This document shows positions 47,501 to 60,675 of a DNA stretch of 64,000 nucleotides, piece by piece. How positions within the stretch are numbered: position 1 is the stretch's first letter; the number at the start of each line of letters is the position of its first letter. The DNA is taken from positions 4,531,320 to 4,595,319 of the forward strand of contig OZ026568.1 of NCBI GenBank assembly GCA_964020155.1, read 5' to 3'. Source of the stretch: Chondrilla cf. caribensis. Its lineage: Eukaryota; Porifera; Demospongiae; Chondrillida; Chondrillidae. The notes under the pieces were generated by a model that was not told where the DNA came from, made no database searches, and worked only from the letters and a program-made list of their open reading frames with translations. The position numbers and the translations under genes are program-made.

Positions 47501-50500
47501 AATGTCAATTTTTGGTCTTGTCACCACGGCCTCTCCTGTGTGCACGTGATGCATCATAGCTGAAATCCAAATGCACAGACACACTCCTGGACCTGGTAGC
47601 TACCTTCTGATAGCAAAACGTTGCATTTTGATGTCGACCAAAATTTCCCCCTATTGCCAATGTATATACTTTGTATGTACATTCATATATGCATGTAATA
47701 CGCCTTGGGTGATCACCTAAGCAATTTAAGATTTCTTTACTGGTCACCAAGGGCTACCTAGTGTCCATGCCTAACTCACCAACACAATTTCGCAAGCATT
47801 CTGATTGTCCTGAGTGCGCTATAAGCCTCGTGGTGACAAGCCCAAAAAATGTCAATTTTTGGTCTTGTCACCACGGCCTCTCCTGTGTGCACGTGATGCA
47901 TTATAGCTGAAATCCAAATGCACAGACACACTCCTGGACCTGGTAGCTACCTTCTGATAGCAAAAAGGATGCATTTTGATGTCGACCAAAATTTCCCCCC
48001 AGTGCCACATATAATAGAATGTATATACTTTGTATGTACATTCATATATGCGTGTAATACGCCTTGTGGTGATCACCTAAGCAATTTGATATTTCTTTTC
48101 TGGTCACCAAGGGCTACCTAGTGTCCATGCCTAACTCACCAACACAATTGCGCAAGCATTCTGATTGTCCTGAGTGCGCTATAAGCCTCGTGGTGACAAG
48201 CCCAAAAAATGTCAATTTTTGGTCTTGTCACCACGGCCTCTCCTGTGTGCACGTGATGCATCATAGCTGAAATCCAAATGCACAGACACACTCCTGGACC
48301 TGGTAGCTACCTTCTGATAGCAAAACGTTGCATTTTGATGTCGACCAAAATTTCCCCCCAGTGCCAATGTATATACTTTGTATGTAGATTCATATATAAG
48401 TGTATTACGCCTTGGGTGATCACCTAAACAATTTGAGATTTCTTTTCTGGTCACCAAGGGCTACCTAGTGTCCATGCCTAACTCACCAACACAATTTCGC
48501 AAGCATTCTGATTGTCCTGAGTGCGCTATAAGCCTCGTGGTGACAAGCCCAAAAAATGTCAATTTTTGGTCTTGTCACCACGGCCTCTCCTGTGTGCACG
48601 TGATGCATCATAGCTGAAATCCAAATGCACAGACACACTCCTGGACCTAGTAGCTACCTTCTGATAGCAAACAGTTGCATTTTGATGTCGACCAAAATTT
48701 CCCCCTATTGCCAATGTATATACCTTGTATGTAGATTCATATATAAGTGTATTACGCCTTGGGTGATCACCTAAGCAATTTGATATTTCTTTGCTGGTCA
48801 CCAAGGGCTACCTAGTGTCCATGCCTAACTCACCAACACAATTTCGCAAGCATTCTGATTGTCCTGAGTGCGCTATAAGCCTCGTGGTGACAAGCCCAAA
48901 AAATGTCAATTTTTGGTCTTGTCACCACGGCCTCTCCTGTGTGCACGTGATGCATCATAGCTGAAATCCAAATGCACAGACACTCTCCTGGACCTGGTAG
49001 CTACCTTCTGATAGCAAAAAGTTGCATTTTGATGTCGACCAAAATTTCCCCCCAGTGCCAATGTATATACTTTGTATGTAGATTCATATATAAGTGTATT
49101 ACGCCTTGGGTGATCACCTAAGCAATTTGAGATTTCTTTGCTGGTCACCAAGGGCTACCTAGTGTCCATGCCTAACTCACCAACACAATTTCGCAAGCAT
49201 TCTGATTGTCCTGAGTGCGCTATAACCCTCGTGGTGACAAGCCCAAAAAAATGTCAATTTTTGGTCTTGTCACCACGGCCTCTCCTGTGTGCACGTGATG
49301 CATCATAGCTGAAATCCAAATGCACAGACACACTCCTGGACCTGGTAGCTACCTTCTGATAGCAAAAAGGATGCATTTTGATGTCGACCAAAATTTCCCC
49401 CCAGTGCCACATATAATAGAATGTATATACTTTGTATGTAGATTCATATATGCGTGTAATACGCCTTGTGGTGATCACCTAAGCAATTTGAGATTTCTTT
49501 TCTGGTCACCAAGGGCTACCTAGTGTCCATGCCTAACTCACCAACACAATTTCGCAAGCATTCTGATTGTCCTGAGTGCGCTATAAGCCTCGTGGTGACA
49601 AGCCCAAAAAATGTCAATTTTTGGTCTTGTCACCACGGCCTCTCCTGTGTGCACGTGATGCATCATAGCTGAAATCCAAATGCACAGACACACTCCTGGA
49701 CCTAGTAGCTACCTTCTGATAGCAAAAAGGATGCATTTTGATGTCGACCAAAATTTCCCCCCCAGTGCCACATATAATAGAATGTATATACTTTGTATGT
49801 ACATTCATATATGCGTGTAATACGCCTTGTGGTGATCACCTAAGCAATTTGATATTTCTTTTCTGGTCACCAAGGGCTACCTAGTGTCCATGCCTAACTC
49901 ACCAACACAATTTCGCAAGCATTCTGATTGTCCTGAGTGCGCTATAACCCTCGTGGTGACAAGCCCAAAAAATGTCAATTTTTGGTCTTGACACCACGGC
50001 CTCTCCTGTGTGCACGTGATGCATCATAGCTGAAATCCAAATGCACAGACACACTCCTGGACCTGGTAGCTACCTTCTGATAGCAAAAGGTTGCATTTTG
50101 ATGTCGACCAAAATTTCCCCCTATTGCCAATGTATATACTTTGTATGTAGATTCATATATAAGTGTATTACGCCTTGGGTGATCACCTAAACAATTTGAG
50201 ATTTCTTTTCTGGTCACCAAGGGCTACCTAGTGTCCATGCCTAACTCACCAACACAATTTCGTAAGCATTCTGATTGTCCTGAGTGCGCTATAACCCTCG
50301 TGGTGACAAGCCCAAAAAATGTCAATTTTTGGTCTTGTCACCACGGCCTCTCCTGTGTGCACGTGATGCATCATAGCTGAAATCCAAATGCACAGACACA
50401 CTCCTGGACCTGGTAGCTACCTTCTGATAGCAAAACGTTGCATTTTGATGTCGACCAAAATTTCCCCCCAGTGCCAATGTATATACTTTGTATGTAGATT

Positions 50501-53500
50501 CATATATAAGTGTATTACGCCTTGGGTGATCACCTAAACAATTTGAGATTTCTTTTCTGGTCACCAAGGGCTACCTAGTGTCCATGCCTAACTCACCAAC
50601 ACAATTTCGCAAGCATTCTGATTGTCCTGAGTGCGCTATAAGCCTCGTGGTGACAAGCCCAAAAAATGTCAATTTTTGGTCTTGTCACCACGGCCTCTCC
50701 TGTGTGCACGTGATGCATCATAGCTGAAATCCAAATGCACAGACACACTCCTGGACCTGGTAGCTACCTTCTGATAGCAAAACGTTGCATTTTGATGTCG
50801 ACCAAAATTTCCCCCTATTGCCAATGTATATACTTTGTATGTACATTCATATATGCATGTAATACGCCTTGGGTGATCACCTAAGCAATTTGAGATTTCT
50901 TTACTGGTCACCAAGGGCTACCTAGTGTCCATGCCTAACTCACCAACACAATTTCGCAAGCATTCTGATTGTCCTGAGTGCGCTATAAGCCTCGTGGTGA
51001 CAAGCCCAAAAAATGTCAATTTTTGGTCTTGTCACCACGGCCTCTCCTGTGTGCACGTGATGCATTATAGCTGAAATCCAAATGCACAGACACACTCCTG
51101 GACCTGGTAGCTACCTTCTGATAGCAAAAAGGATGCATTTTGATGTCGACCAAAATTTCCCCCCAGTGCCACATATAATAGAATGTATATACTTTGTATG
51201 TACATTCATATATGCGTGTAATACGCCTTGTGGTGATCACCTAAGCAATTTGAGATTTCTTTTCTGGTCACCAAGGGCTACCTAGTGTCCATGCCTAACT
51301 CACCAACACAATTGCGCAAGCATTCTGATTGTCCTGAGTGCGCTATAAGCCTCGTGGTGACAAGCCCAAAAAATGTCAATTTTTGGTCTTGTCACCACGG
51401 CCTCTCCTGTGTGCACGTGATGCATCATAGCTGAAATCCAAATGCACAGACACACTCCTGGACCTGGTAGCTACCTTCTGATAGCAAAACGTTGCATTTT
51501 GATGTCGACCAAAATTTCCCCCCAGTGCCAATGTATATACTTTGTATGTAGATTCATATATAAGTGTATTACGCCTTGGGTGATCACCTAAACAATTTGA
51601 GATTTCTTTTCTGGTCACCAAGGGCTACCTAGTGTCCATGCCTAACTCACCAACACAATTTCGCAAGCATTCTGATTGTCCTGAGTGCGCTATAAGCCTC
51701 GTGGTGACAAGCCCAAAAAATGTCAATTTTTGGTCTTGTCACCACGGCCTCTCCTGTGTGCACGTGATGCATCATAGCTGAAATCCAAATGCACAGACAC
51801 ACTCCTGGACCTAGTAGCTACCTTCTGATAGCAAACAGTTGCATTTTGATGTCGACCAAAATTTCCCCCTATTGCCAATGTATATACCTTGTATGTAGAT
51901 TCATATATAAGTGTATTACGCCTTGGGTGATCACCTAAGCAATTTGATATTTCTTTGCTGGTCACCAAGGGCTACCTAGTGTCCATGCCTAACTCACCAA
52001 CACAATTTCGCAAGCATTCTGATTGTCCTGAGTGCGCTATAAGCCTCGTGGTGACAAGCCCAAAAAATGTCAATTTTTGGTCTTGTCACCACGGCCTCTC
52101 CTGTGTGCACGTGATGCATCATAGCTGAAATCCAAATGCACAGACACTCTCCTGGACCTGGTAGCTACCTTCTGATAGCAAAAAGTTGCATTTTGATGTC
52201 GACCAAAATTTCCCCCCAGTGCCAATGTATATACTTTGTATGTAGATTCATATATAAGTGTATTACGCCTTGGGTGATCACCTAAGCAATTTGAGATTTC
52301 TTTGCTGGTCACCAAGGGCTACCTAGTGTCCATGCCTAACTCACCAACACAATTTCGCAAGCATTCTGATTGTCCTGAGTGCGCTATAACCCTCGTGGTG
52401 ACAAGCCCAAAAAAATGTCAATTTTTGGTCTTGTCACCACGGCCTCTCCTGTGTGCACGTGATGCATCATAGCTGAAATCCAAATGCACAGACACACTCC
52501 TGGACCTGGTAGCTACCTTCTGATAGCAAAAAGGATGCATTTTGATGTCGACCAAAATTTCCCCCCAGTGCCACATATAATAGAATGTATATACTTTGTA
52601 TGTAGATTCATATATGCGTGTAATACGCCTTGTGGTGATCACCTAAGCAATTTGAGATTTCTTTTCTGGTCACCAAGGGCTACCTAGTGTCCATGCCTAA
52701 CTCACCAACACAATTTCGCAAGCATTCTGATTGTCCTGAGTGCGCTATAAGCCTCGTGGTGACAAGCCCAAAAAATGTCAATTTTTGGTCTTGTCACCAC
52801 GGCCTCTCCTGTGTGCACGTGATGCATCATAGCTGAAATCCAAATGCACAGACACACTCCTGGACCTGGTAGCTACCTTCTGATAGCAAAACGTTGCATT
52901 TTGATGTCGACCAAAATTTCCCCCTATTGCCAATGTATATACTTTGTATGTACATTCATATATGCGTGTAATACGCCTTGTGGTGATCACCTAAGCAATT
53001 TGATATTTCTTTTCTGGTCACCAAGGGCTACCTAGTGTCCATGCCTAACTCACCAACACAATTTCGCAAGCATTCTGATTGTCCTGAGTGCGCTATAACC
53101 CTCGTGGTGACAAGCCCAAAAAATGTCAATTTTTGGTCTTGACACCACGGCCTCTCCTGTGTGCACGTGATGCATCATAGCTGAAATCCAAATGCACAGA
53201 CACACTCCTGGACCTGGTAGCTACCTTCTGATAGCAAAAGGTTGCATTTTGATGTCGACCAAAATTTCCCCCTATTGCCAATGTATATACTTTGTATGTA
53301 GATTCATATATAAGTGTATTACGCCTTGGGTGATCACCTAAACAATTTGAGATTTCTTTTCTGGTCACCAAGGGCTACCTAGTGTCCATGCCTAACTCAC
53401 CAACACAATTTCGTAAGCATTCTGATTGTCCTGAGTGCGCTATAACCCTCGTGGTGACAAGCCCAAAAAATGTCAATTTTTGGTCTTGTCACCACGGCCT

Positions 53501-56500
53501 CTCCTGTGTGCACGTGATGCATCATAGCTGAAATCCAAATGCACAGACACACTCCTGGACCTGGTAGCTACCTTCTGATAGCAAAAAGGATGCATTTTGA
53601 TGTCGACCAAAATTTCCCCCTATTGCCAATGTATATACTTTGTATGTAGATTCATATATAAGTGTATTACGCCTTGGGTGATCACCTAAACAATTTGAGA
53701 TTTCTTTTCTGGTCACCAAGGGCTACCTAGTGTCCATGCCTAACTCACCAACACAATTTCGCAAGCATTCTGATTGTCCTGAGTGCGCTATAACCCTCGT
53801 GGTGACAAGCCCAAAAAATGTCAATTTTTGGTCTTGTCACCACGGCCTCTCCTGTGTTCCCGTGATGCATCATAGCTGAAATCCAAATGCACAGACACAC
53901 TCCTGGACCTGGTAGCTACCTTCTGATAGCAAAAGGTTGCATTTTGATGTCGACCAAAATTTCCCCCTATTGCCAATGTATATACTTTGTATGTAGATTC
54001 ATATATAAGTGTATTACGCCTTGGGTGATCACCTAAACAATTTATAGCCTGGTGTGCATGTGATGCATCATAACTAAAATTCAAATGCACAGACACACTC
54101 CTGGACCTAGTAGCTACCTTCTGATAGCAAAAAGGATGCATTTTGATGTCGACCAAAATTTCCCCCCCAGTGCCAATGTATATACTTTGTATGTAGATTC
54201 ATATATGCGTGTATTACGCCTTGGGTGATCACCTAAGCAATTTGATGAAATAGCTGTAGCATAGCTGAAATCCAAATGCACAGACACACTCCTGGACCTG
54301 GTAGCTACCTTCTGATAGCAAAAGGTTGCATTTTGATGTCGACCAAAATTTCCCCCTATTGCCAATGTATATACTTTATATGTAGATTCATATATAAGTG
54401 TATTACGCCTTGGGTGATCACCTAAACAATTTGAGATTTCTTTTCTGGTCACCAAGGGCTACCTAGTGTCCATGCCTAACTCACCAACACAATTTCGTAA
54501 GCATTCTGATTGTCCTGAGTGCGCTATAAGCCTCGTGGTGACAAGCCCAAAAAATGTCAATTTTTGGTCTTGTCACCACGGCCTCTCCTGTGTGCACGTG
54601 ATGCATCATAGCTCAAATCCAAATGCACAGACAAACTCCTGGACCTGGTAGCTACCTTCTGATAGCAAAAAGGATGCATTTTGATGTCGACCAAAATTTC
54701 CCCCCAGTGCCACATATAATAGAATGTATATACTTTGTATGTACATTCATATATGCGTGTAATACGCCTTGTGGTGATCACCTAAGCAATTTGAGATTTC
54801 TTTTCTGGTCACCAAGGGCTACCTAGTGTCCATGCCTAACTCACCAACACAATTTCGCAAGCATTCTGATTGTCCTGAGTGCGCTATAAGCCTCGTGGTG
54901 ACAAGCCCAAAAAATGTCAATTTTTGGTCTTGTCACCACGGCCTCTCCTGTGTGCACGTGATGCATCATAGCTGAAATCCAAATGCACAGACACACTCCT
55001 GGACCTAGTAGCTACCTTCTGATAGCAAAAAGGATGCATTTTAATGTCGACCAAAATTTCCCCCCCAGTGCCACATATAATAGAATGTATATACTTTGTA
55101 TGTACATTCATATATGCGTGTAATACGCCTTGTGGTGATCACCTAAGCAATTTGAGATTTCTTTGCTGGTCACCAAGGGCTACCTAGTGTCCATGCCTAA
55201 CTCACCAACACAATTTCGCAAGCATTCTGATTGTCCTGAGTGCGCTATAAGCCTCGTGGTGACAAGCCCAAAAAATGTCAATTTTTGGTCTTGTCACCAC
55301 GGCCTCTCCTGTGTGCACGTGATGCATCATAGCTGAAATCCAAATGCACAGACACACTCCTGGACCTGGTAGCTACCTTCTGATAGCAAAAGGTTGCATT
55401 TTAATGTCGACCAAAATTTCCCCCTATTGCCAATGTATATACTTTGTATGTAGATTCATATATAAGTGTATTACGCCTTGTGGTGATCACCTAAACAATT
55501 TGAGATTTCTTTTCTGGTCACCAAGGGCTACCTAGTGTCCATGCCTAACTCACCAACACAATTTCGCAAGCATTCTGATTGTCCTGAGTGCGCTATAACC
55601 CTCGTGGTGACAAGCCCAAAAAATGTAAATTTTTGGTCTTGTCACCACGGCCTCTCCTGTGTGCACGTGATGCATCATAGCTGAAATCCAAATGCACAGA
55701 CACACTCCTGGACCTGGTAGCTACCTTCTGATAGCAAAAAGTTGCATTTTGATGTCGACCAAAATTTCCCCCCAGTGCCAATGTATATACTTTGAATGTA
55801 GATTCATATATAAGTGTATTACGCCTTGGGTGATCACCTAAGCAATTTGAGATTTCTTTTCTGTTCACCAAGGGCTACCTAGTGTCCATGCCTAACTCAC
55901 CAACACAATTTCGCAAGCATTCTGATTGTCCTGAGTGCGCTATAAGCCTCGTGGTGACAAGCCCAAAAAATGTCAATTTTTGGTCTTGTCACCACGGCCT
56001 CTCCTGTGTGCACGTGATGCATCATAACTAAAATTCAAATGCACAGACACACTCCTGGACCTAGTAGCTACCTTCTGATAGCAAAAAGGATGCATTTTGA
56101 TGTCGACCAAAATTTCCCCCCCAGTGCCAATGTATATACTTTGTATGTATATTCATATATGCGTGTATTACGCCTTGGGTGATCACCTAAGCAATTTGAG
56201 ATTTCTTTTCTGGTCACCAAGGGCTACCTAGTGTCCATGCCTAACTCACCAACACAATTTCGCAAGCATTCTGATTGTCCTGAGTGCGCTATAAGCCTCG
56301 TGGTGACAAGCCCAAAAAATGTCAATTTTTGGTCTTGTCACCACAGCCTCTCCTGTGTGCACGTGATGCATCATAGCTGAAATCCAAATGCACAGACACA
56401 CTCCTGGACCTGGTAGCTACCTTCTGATAGCAAAAAGGATGCATTTTGATGTCGACCAAAATTTCTTCCCAGTGCCAATGTATATACTTTGTATGTAGAT

Positions 56501-59500
56501 TCATATATAAGTGTATTACGCCTTGGGTGATCACCTAAACAATTTGAAATTTCTTTTCTGGTCACCAAGGGCTACCTAGTGTCCATGCCTAACTCACCAA
56601 CACAATTTCGCAAGCATTCTGATTGTCCTGAGTGCGCTATAAGCCTCGTGGTGACAAGCCCAAAAAATGTCAATTTTTGGTCTTGTCACCACGGCCTCTC
56701 CTGTGTGCACGTGATGCATCATAGCTGAAATCCAAATGCACAGACACACTCCTGGACCTAGTAGCTACCTTCTGATAGCAAAAAGGATGCATTTTGATGT
56801 CGACCAAATTAGCCCCTCCAGTGCCACATATAATAGAATGTATATACTTTGTATGTAGATTCATATATGCGTGTAATACGCCTTGTGGTGATCACCTAAG
56901 CAATTTGAGATTTCTTTTCTGGTCACCAAGGGCTACCTAGTGTCCATGCCTAACTCACCAACACAATTTCGCAAGCATTCTGATTGTCCTGAGTGCGCTA
57001 TAACCCTCGTGGTGACAAGCCCAAAAAATGTCAATTTTTGGTCTTGTCACCACGGCCTCTCCTGTGTGCACGTGATGCATCATAGGTCAACTCCAAATGC
57101 ACAGACACACTCCTGGACCTAGTAGCTACCTTCTGATAGCAAAAAGTTTCATTTTGATGTCGACGAAAATTTCTCCCTATTGCCAATGTATATACTTTGT
57201 ATGTAGATTCATATATAAGTGTATTACGCCTTGGGTGATCACCTAAGCAATTTGAGATTTCTTTTCTGTTCACCAAGGGCTACCTAGTGTCCATGCCTAA
57301 CTCACCAACACAATTTCGCAAGCATTCTGATTGTCCTGAGTGCGCTATAAGCCTCGTGGTGACAAGCCCAAAAAATGTCAATTTTTGGTCTTGTCACCAC
57401 GGCCTCTCCTGTGTGCACGTGATGCATCATAGCTGAAATCCAAATGCACAGACACACTCCTGGACCTGGTAGCTACCTTCTGATAGCAAAAAGGATGCAT
57501 TTTGATGTCGACCAAAATTTCCCCCCAGTGCCAATGTATATACTTTGTATGTAGATTCATATATAAGTGTATTACGCCTTGGGTGATCACCTAAACAATT
57601 TGAAATTTCTTTTCTGGTCACCAAGGGCTACCTAGTGTCCATGCCTAACTCACCAACACAATTTCGTAAGCATTCTGATTGTCCTGAGTGCGCTATAAGC
57701 CTCGTGGTGACAAGCCCAAAAAATGTCAATTTTTGGTCTTGTCACCACGGCCTCTCCTGTGTGCACGTGATGCATCATAGCTCAAATCCAAATGCACAGA
57801 CACACTCCTGGACCTAGTAGCTACCTTCTGATAGCAAAAAGGATGCATTTTGATGTCGACCAAAATTTCCCCCCCAGTGCCACATATAATAGAATGTATA
57901 TACTTTGTATGTACATTCATATATGCGTGTAATACGCCTTGTGGTGATCACCTAAGCAATTTGAGATTTCTTTTCTGGTCACCAAGGGCTACCTAGTGTC
58001 CATGCCTAACTCACCAACACAATTTCGCAAGCATTCTGATTGTCCTGAGTGCGCTATAAGCCTCGTGGTGACAAGCCCAAAAAATGTCAATTTTTGGTCT
58101 TGTCACCACGGCCTCTCCTGTGTGCACGTGATGCATCATAGCTGAAATCCAAATGCACAGACACACTCCTGGACCTAGTAGCTACCTTCAGATAGCAAAC
58201 AGTTGCATTTTGATGTCGACCAAAATTTCCCCCTATTGCCAATGTATATACTTTGTATGTAGATTCATATATAAGTGTATTACGCCTTGGGTGATCACCT
58301 AAACAATTTGAGATTTCTTTTCTGCTTACCAAGGGCTACCTAGTGTCCATGCCTAACTCACCAACACAATTTCGTAAGCATTCTGATTGTCCTGAGTGCG
58401 CTATAAGCCTCGTGGTGACAAGCCCAAAAAATGTCAATTTTTGGTCTTGTCACCACGGCCTCTCCTGTGTTCCCGTGATGCATCATAGCTGAAATCCAAA
58501 AGCACAGACACACTCCTGGACCTGGTAGCTACCTTCTGATAGCATAAAAGATGCATTTTGATGTCGACCAAAATTTCCCCCTATTGCCAATGTATATACT
58601 TTGTATGTAGATTCATATATAAGTGTATTACGCCTTGGGTGATCACCTAAGCAATTTGAGATTTCTTTTCTGGTCACCAAGGGCTACCTAGTGTCCATGC
58701 CTAACTCACCAACACAATTTCGCAAGCATTCTGATTGTCCTGAGTGCGCTATAAGCCTCGTGGTGACAAGCCCAAAAAATGTCAATTTTTGGTCTTGTCA
58801 CCACGGCCTCTCCTGTGTGCACGTGATGCATCATAGCTGAAATCCAAATGCACAGACACACTCCTGGACCTGGTAGCTACCTTCTGATAGCAAAAAGTTG
58901 CATTTTGATGTCGACCAAAATTTCCCCCTATTGCCAATGTATATACTTTGTATGTAGATTCATATATAAGTGTATTACGCCTTGGGTGATCACCTAAACA
59001 ATTTGAGATTTCTTTTCTGGTCACCAAGGGCTACCTAGTGTCCATGCCTAACTCACCAACACAATTTCGCAAGCATTCTGATTGTCCTGAGTGCGCTATA
59101 AGCCTCGTGGTGACAAGCCCAAAAAATGTCAATTTTTGGTCTTGTCACCACGGCCTCTCCTGTGTGCACGTGATGCATCATAGCTGAAATCCAAATGCAC
59201 AGACACACTCCTGGACCTGGTAGCTACCTTCTGATAGCAAAAAGGATGCATTTTGATGTCGACCAAAATTTCCCCCCAGTGCCACATATAATAGAATGTA
59301 TATACTTCGTATGTACATTCATATATGCGTGTAATACGTTTTGTGGTGATCACCTAAGCAATTTGAGATTTCTTTTCTGGTCACCAAGGGCTACCTAGTG
59401 TCCATGCCTAACTCACCAACACAATTTCGCAAGCATTCTGATTGTCCTGAGTGCGCTATAATCCTCGTGGTGACAAGCCAAAAGATGTCAATTGTTTAAG

Positions 59501-59640
59501 TTGTCACCACGGCCTCTCCTGTGTGCACGTGATGCATTATAGTTCTAATCCAAATGCATAGTATCTCTCCGGGACCTAGTACGGTCCTTCTGAGCAAAAA
59601 AGATGCATTTTGATGTCGACCAAAAATTCTCTTCAGTGAC
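44565..59640. repeat. 347/360-bp satellite array (about 43 monomers)
   Basis: Long head-to-tail array. Two length classes alternate: 347 bp (ccccctattgccaatgtata) and 360 bp (ccagtgccacatataataga), differing at one internal site and in ttgggtgatc versus ttgtggtgatc. Each monomer has a hairpin: arm cgtggtgacaagcccaaaaa, short loop, then the complementary arm with one mismatch. A palindrome ggtgatcacc and a cacgtg box are also present. Truncated monomers occur at about 54040-54250. The terminal monomer (59480-59640) is diverged. The 60-110-aa open frames on both strands repeat with the monomer and are broken by the length variants, so I do not call them genes. Confidence 0.97.
47505..53832. repeat. 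Higher-order repeat: two copies of a 9-monomer, 3,164-bp block
   Basis: Spacing between monomers and their private variants repeats with a 3,164-bp shift: 47505/50669, 47852/51016, 48212/51376, 48559/51723, 48906/52070, 49254/52418 and 49975/53126 form matching pairs. Private variants are shared, such as gcaaacagttgc (48668 and 51832) and gacactctcctgg (48981 and 52145). One monomer differs in type (49614 is 360/361 bp, its partner 52778 is 348 bp). Confidence 0.85.
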
Positions 59641-59678
59641 CTTGTGCCACATTTAAAAATGTGTATACTTTTGTATTC

Positions 59679-60228
59679 ATATATATGTGACATGCGCAGC
59701 GAAAATGTGTCCCAACGGTCCGTGTCAACTTTGTGGGAAATGCAGAATAAACAATTTGTGAAAATTTTGACGCTATATTTTTTATTAGGCAATTCAATTA
59801 AGTATCGTTCGATGAACATCCTCTGCGAATATGAATGTTAAATTCAATTCGGTTAGTTAGATATACCCACTTAAAACTTTGGACGCGTTAAGCCGCCATT
59901 TTTATTTCTCGGATACGGAGTTGACGTCATCGACTATCGGCTATGTTCATGTTTGGAACAGCTGTTCGGTAACCAGTTGAAACTGGTAATATTGCGTAAC
60001 CGGAATAATATACGGATAATACGTGAGAATACTTAACAGCTCCTCTCACAAAATGGCTAATTCCGATCTGTGATATAAAAAAGCTCCTGGCACAGCGCCT
60101 ATCAAAGAAACGGAAGCGGAAACAGTCTAAAATGACTCTAATATGCCCGTATCTCAATATAGAAACAAAATGGCGATTTTCGAAAAATCGATTAGACACA
60201 TTTTCGCTGCGCACGTCACATATATATA
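59679..60228. mobile_element. Possible TIR element (MITE-like), about 550 bp
   Basis: The segment at 59679-59712 (containing gacatgcgcagcgaaaat) is the near-perfect reverse complement of 60195-60228 (attttcgctgcgcacgtc), about 32 of 34 positions. Both termini are flanked on the outside by TA-rich sequence. The interior has no convincing coding potential, so if it is a transposon it is non-autonomous. No clear target-site duplication was identified. Confidence 0.5.
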
Positions 60229-60675
60229 TTTATCTATATGTGTAGTTAGGTGCAAATTTGAAGATTTCCTACAAGGTAGATTTAAATGCATTGGAAGGAA
60301 TCTGTACTTTGGCTTAGATGCTTGATCCTTACATCCTCCGCACATGGGGGTTGGTCTGAAGGGTTGGTTTGAAGGGTTGGTTTGAAGGATTGAAATTGAC
60401 CCTTAACTCAAACCCTTTTTCATAACACCCACATAAAATGCATCAAGATATTTGTAACCAGTCCATAACCTGCAGTTCTAGGTAAATTATGAGTGCTAAA
60501 AGTTTTGGAAAGATTGGATCAGTGTTAGAGCCAAAAAATGCTTATCAGTTTTTCCTTATTTTAGAAACCACAAGTGAAATCAAAAAGATAATTTTAGATG
60601 TTCAACTGCTGGAATTCCTGCAAGGGGTATTGTGAATTGAGAATTGACAGCGGCTAGCCTTATCAGCATTATAGT
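60229..60675. other. Spacer with short GGTTGG/TTGAAG repeats
   Basis: No gene recognised. A short direct repeat (ggttggtttgaag, three variants) lies at about 60348-60390. Confidence 0.5.

Noticed and set aside
44743..59400. Many similar 60-113 residue open frames (MVTRKEISNCLGDHPRR type and MHRHTPGPGSYLLIAKR type)
   Set aside because: They repeat with the satellite monomer, change sequence when the unit length shifts between 347 and 360 bp, and show no homology or codon-type signal.
40550..59640. CRISPR-like interpretation of the regular repeats
   Set aside because: Monomers are 347-360 bp head-to-tail without unique spacers, and the genome is eukaryotic.
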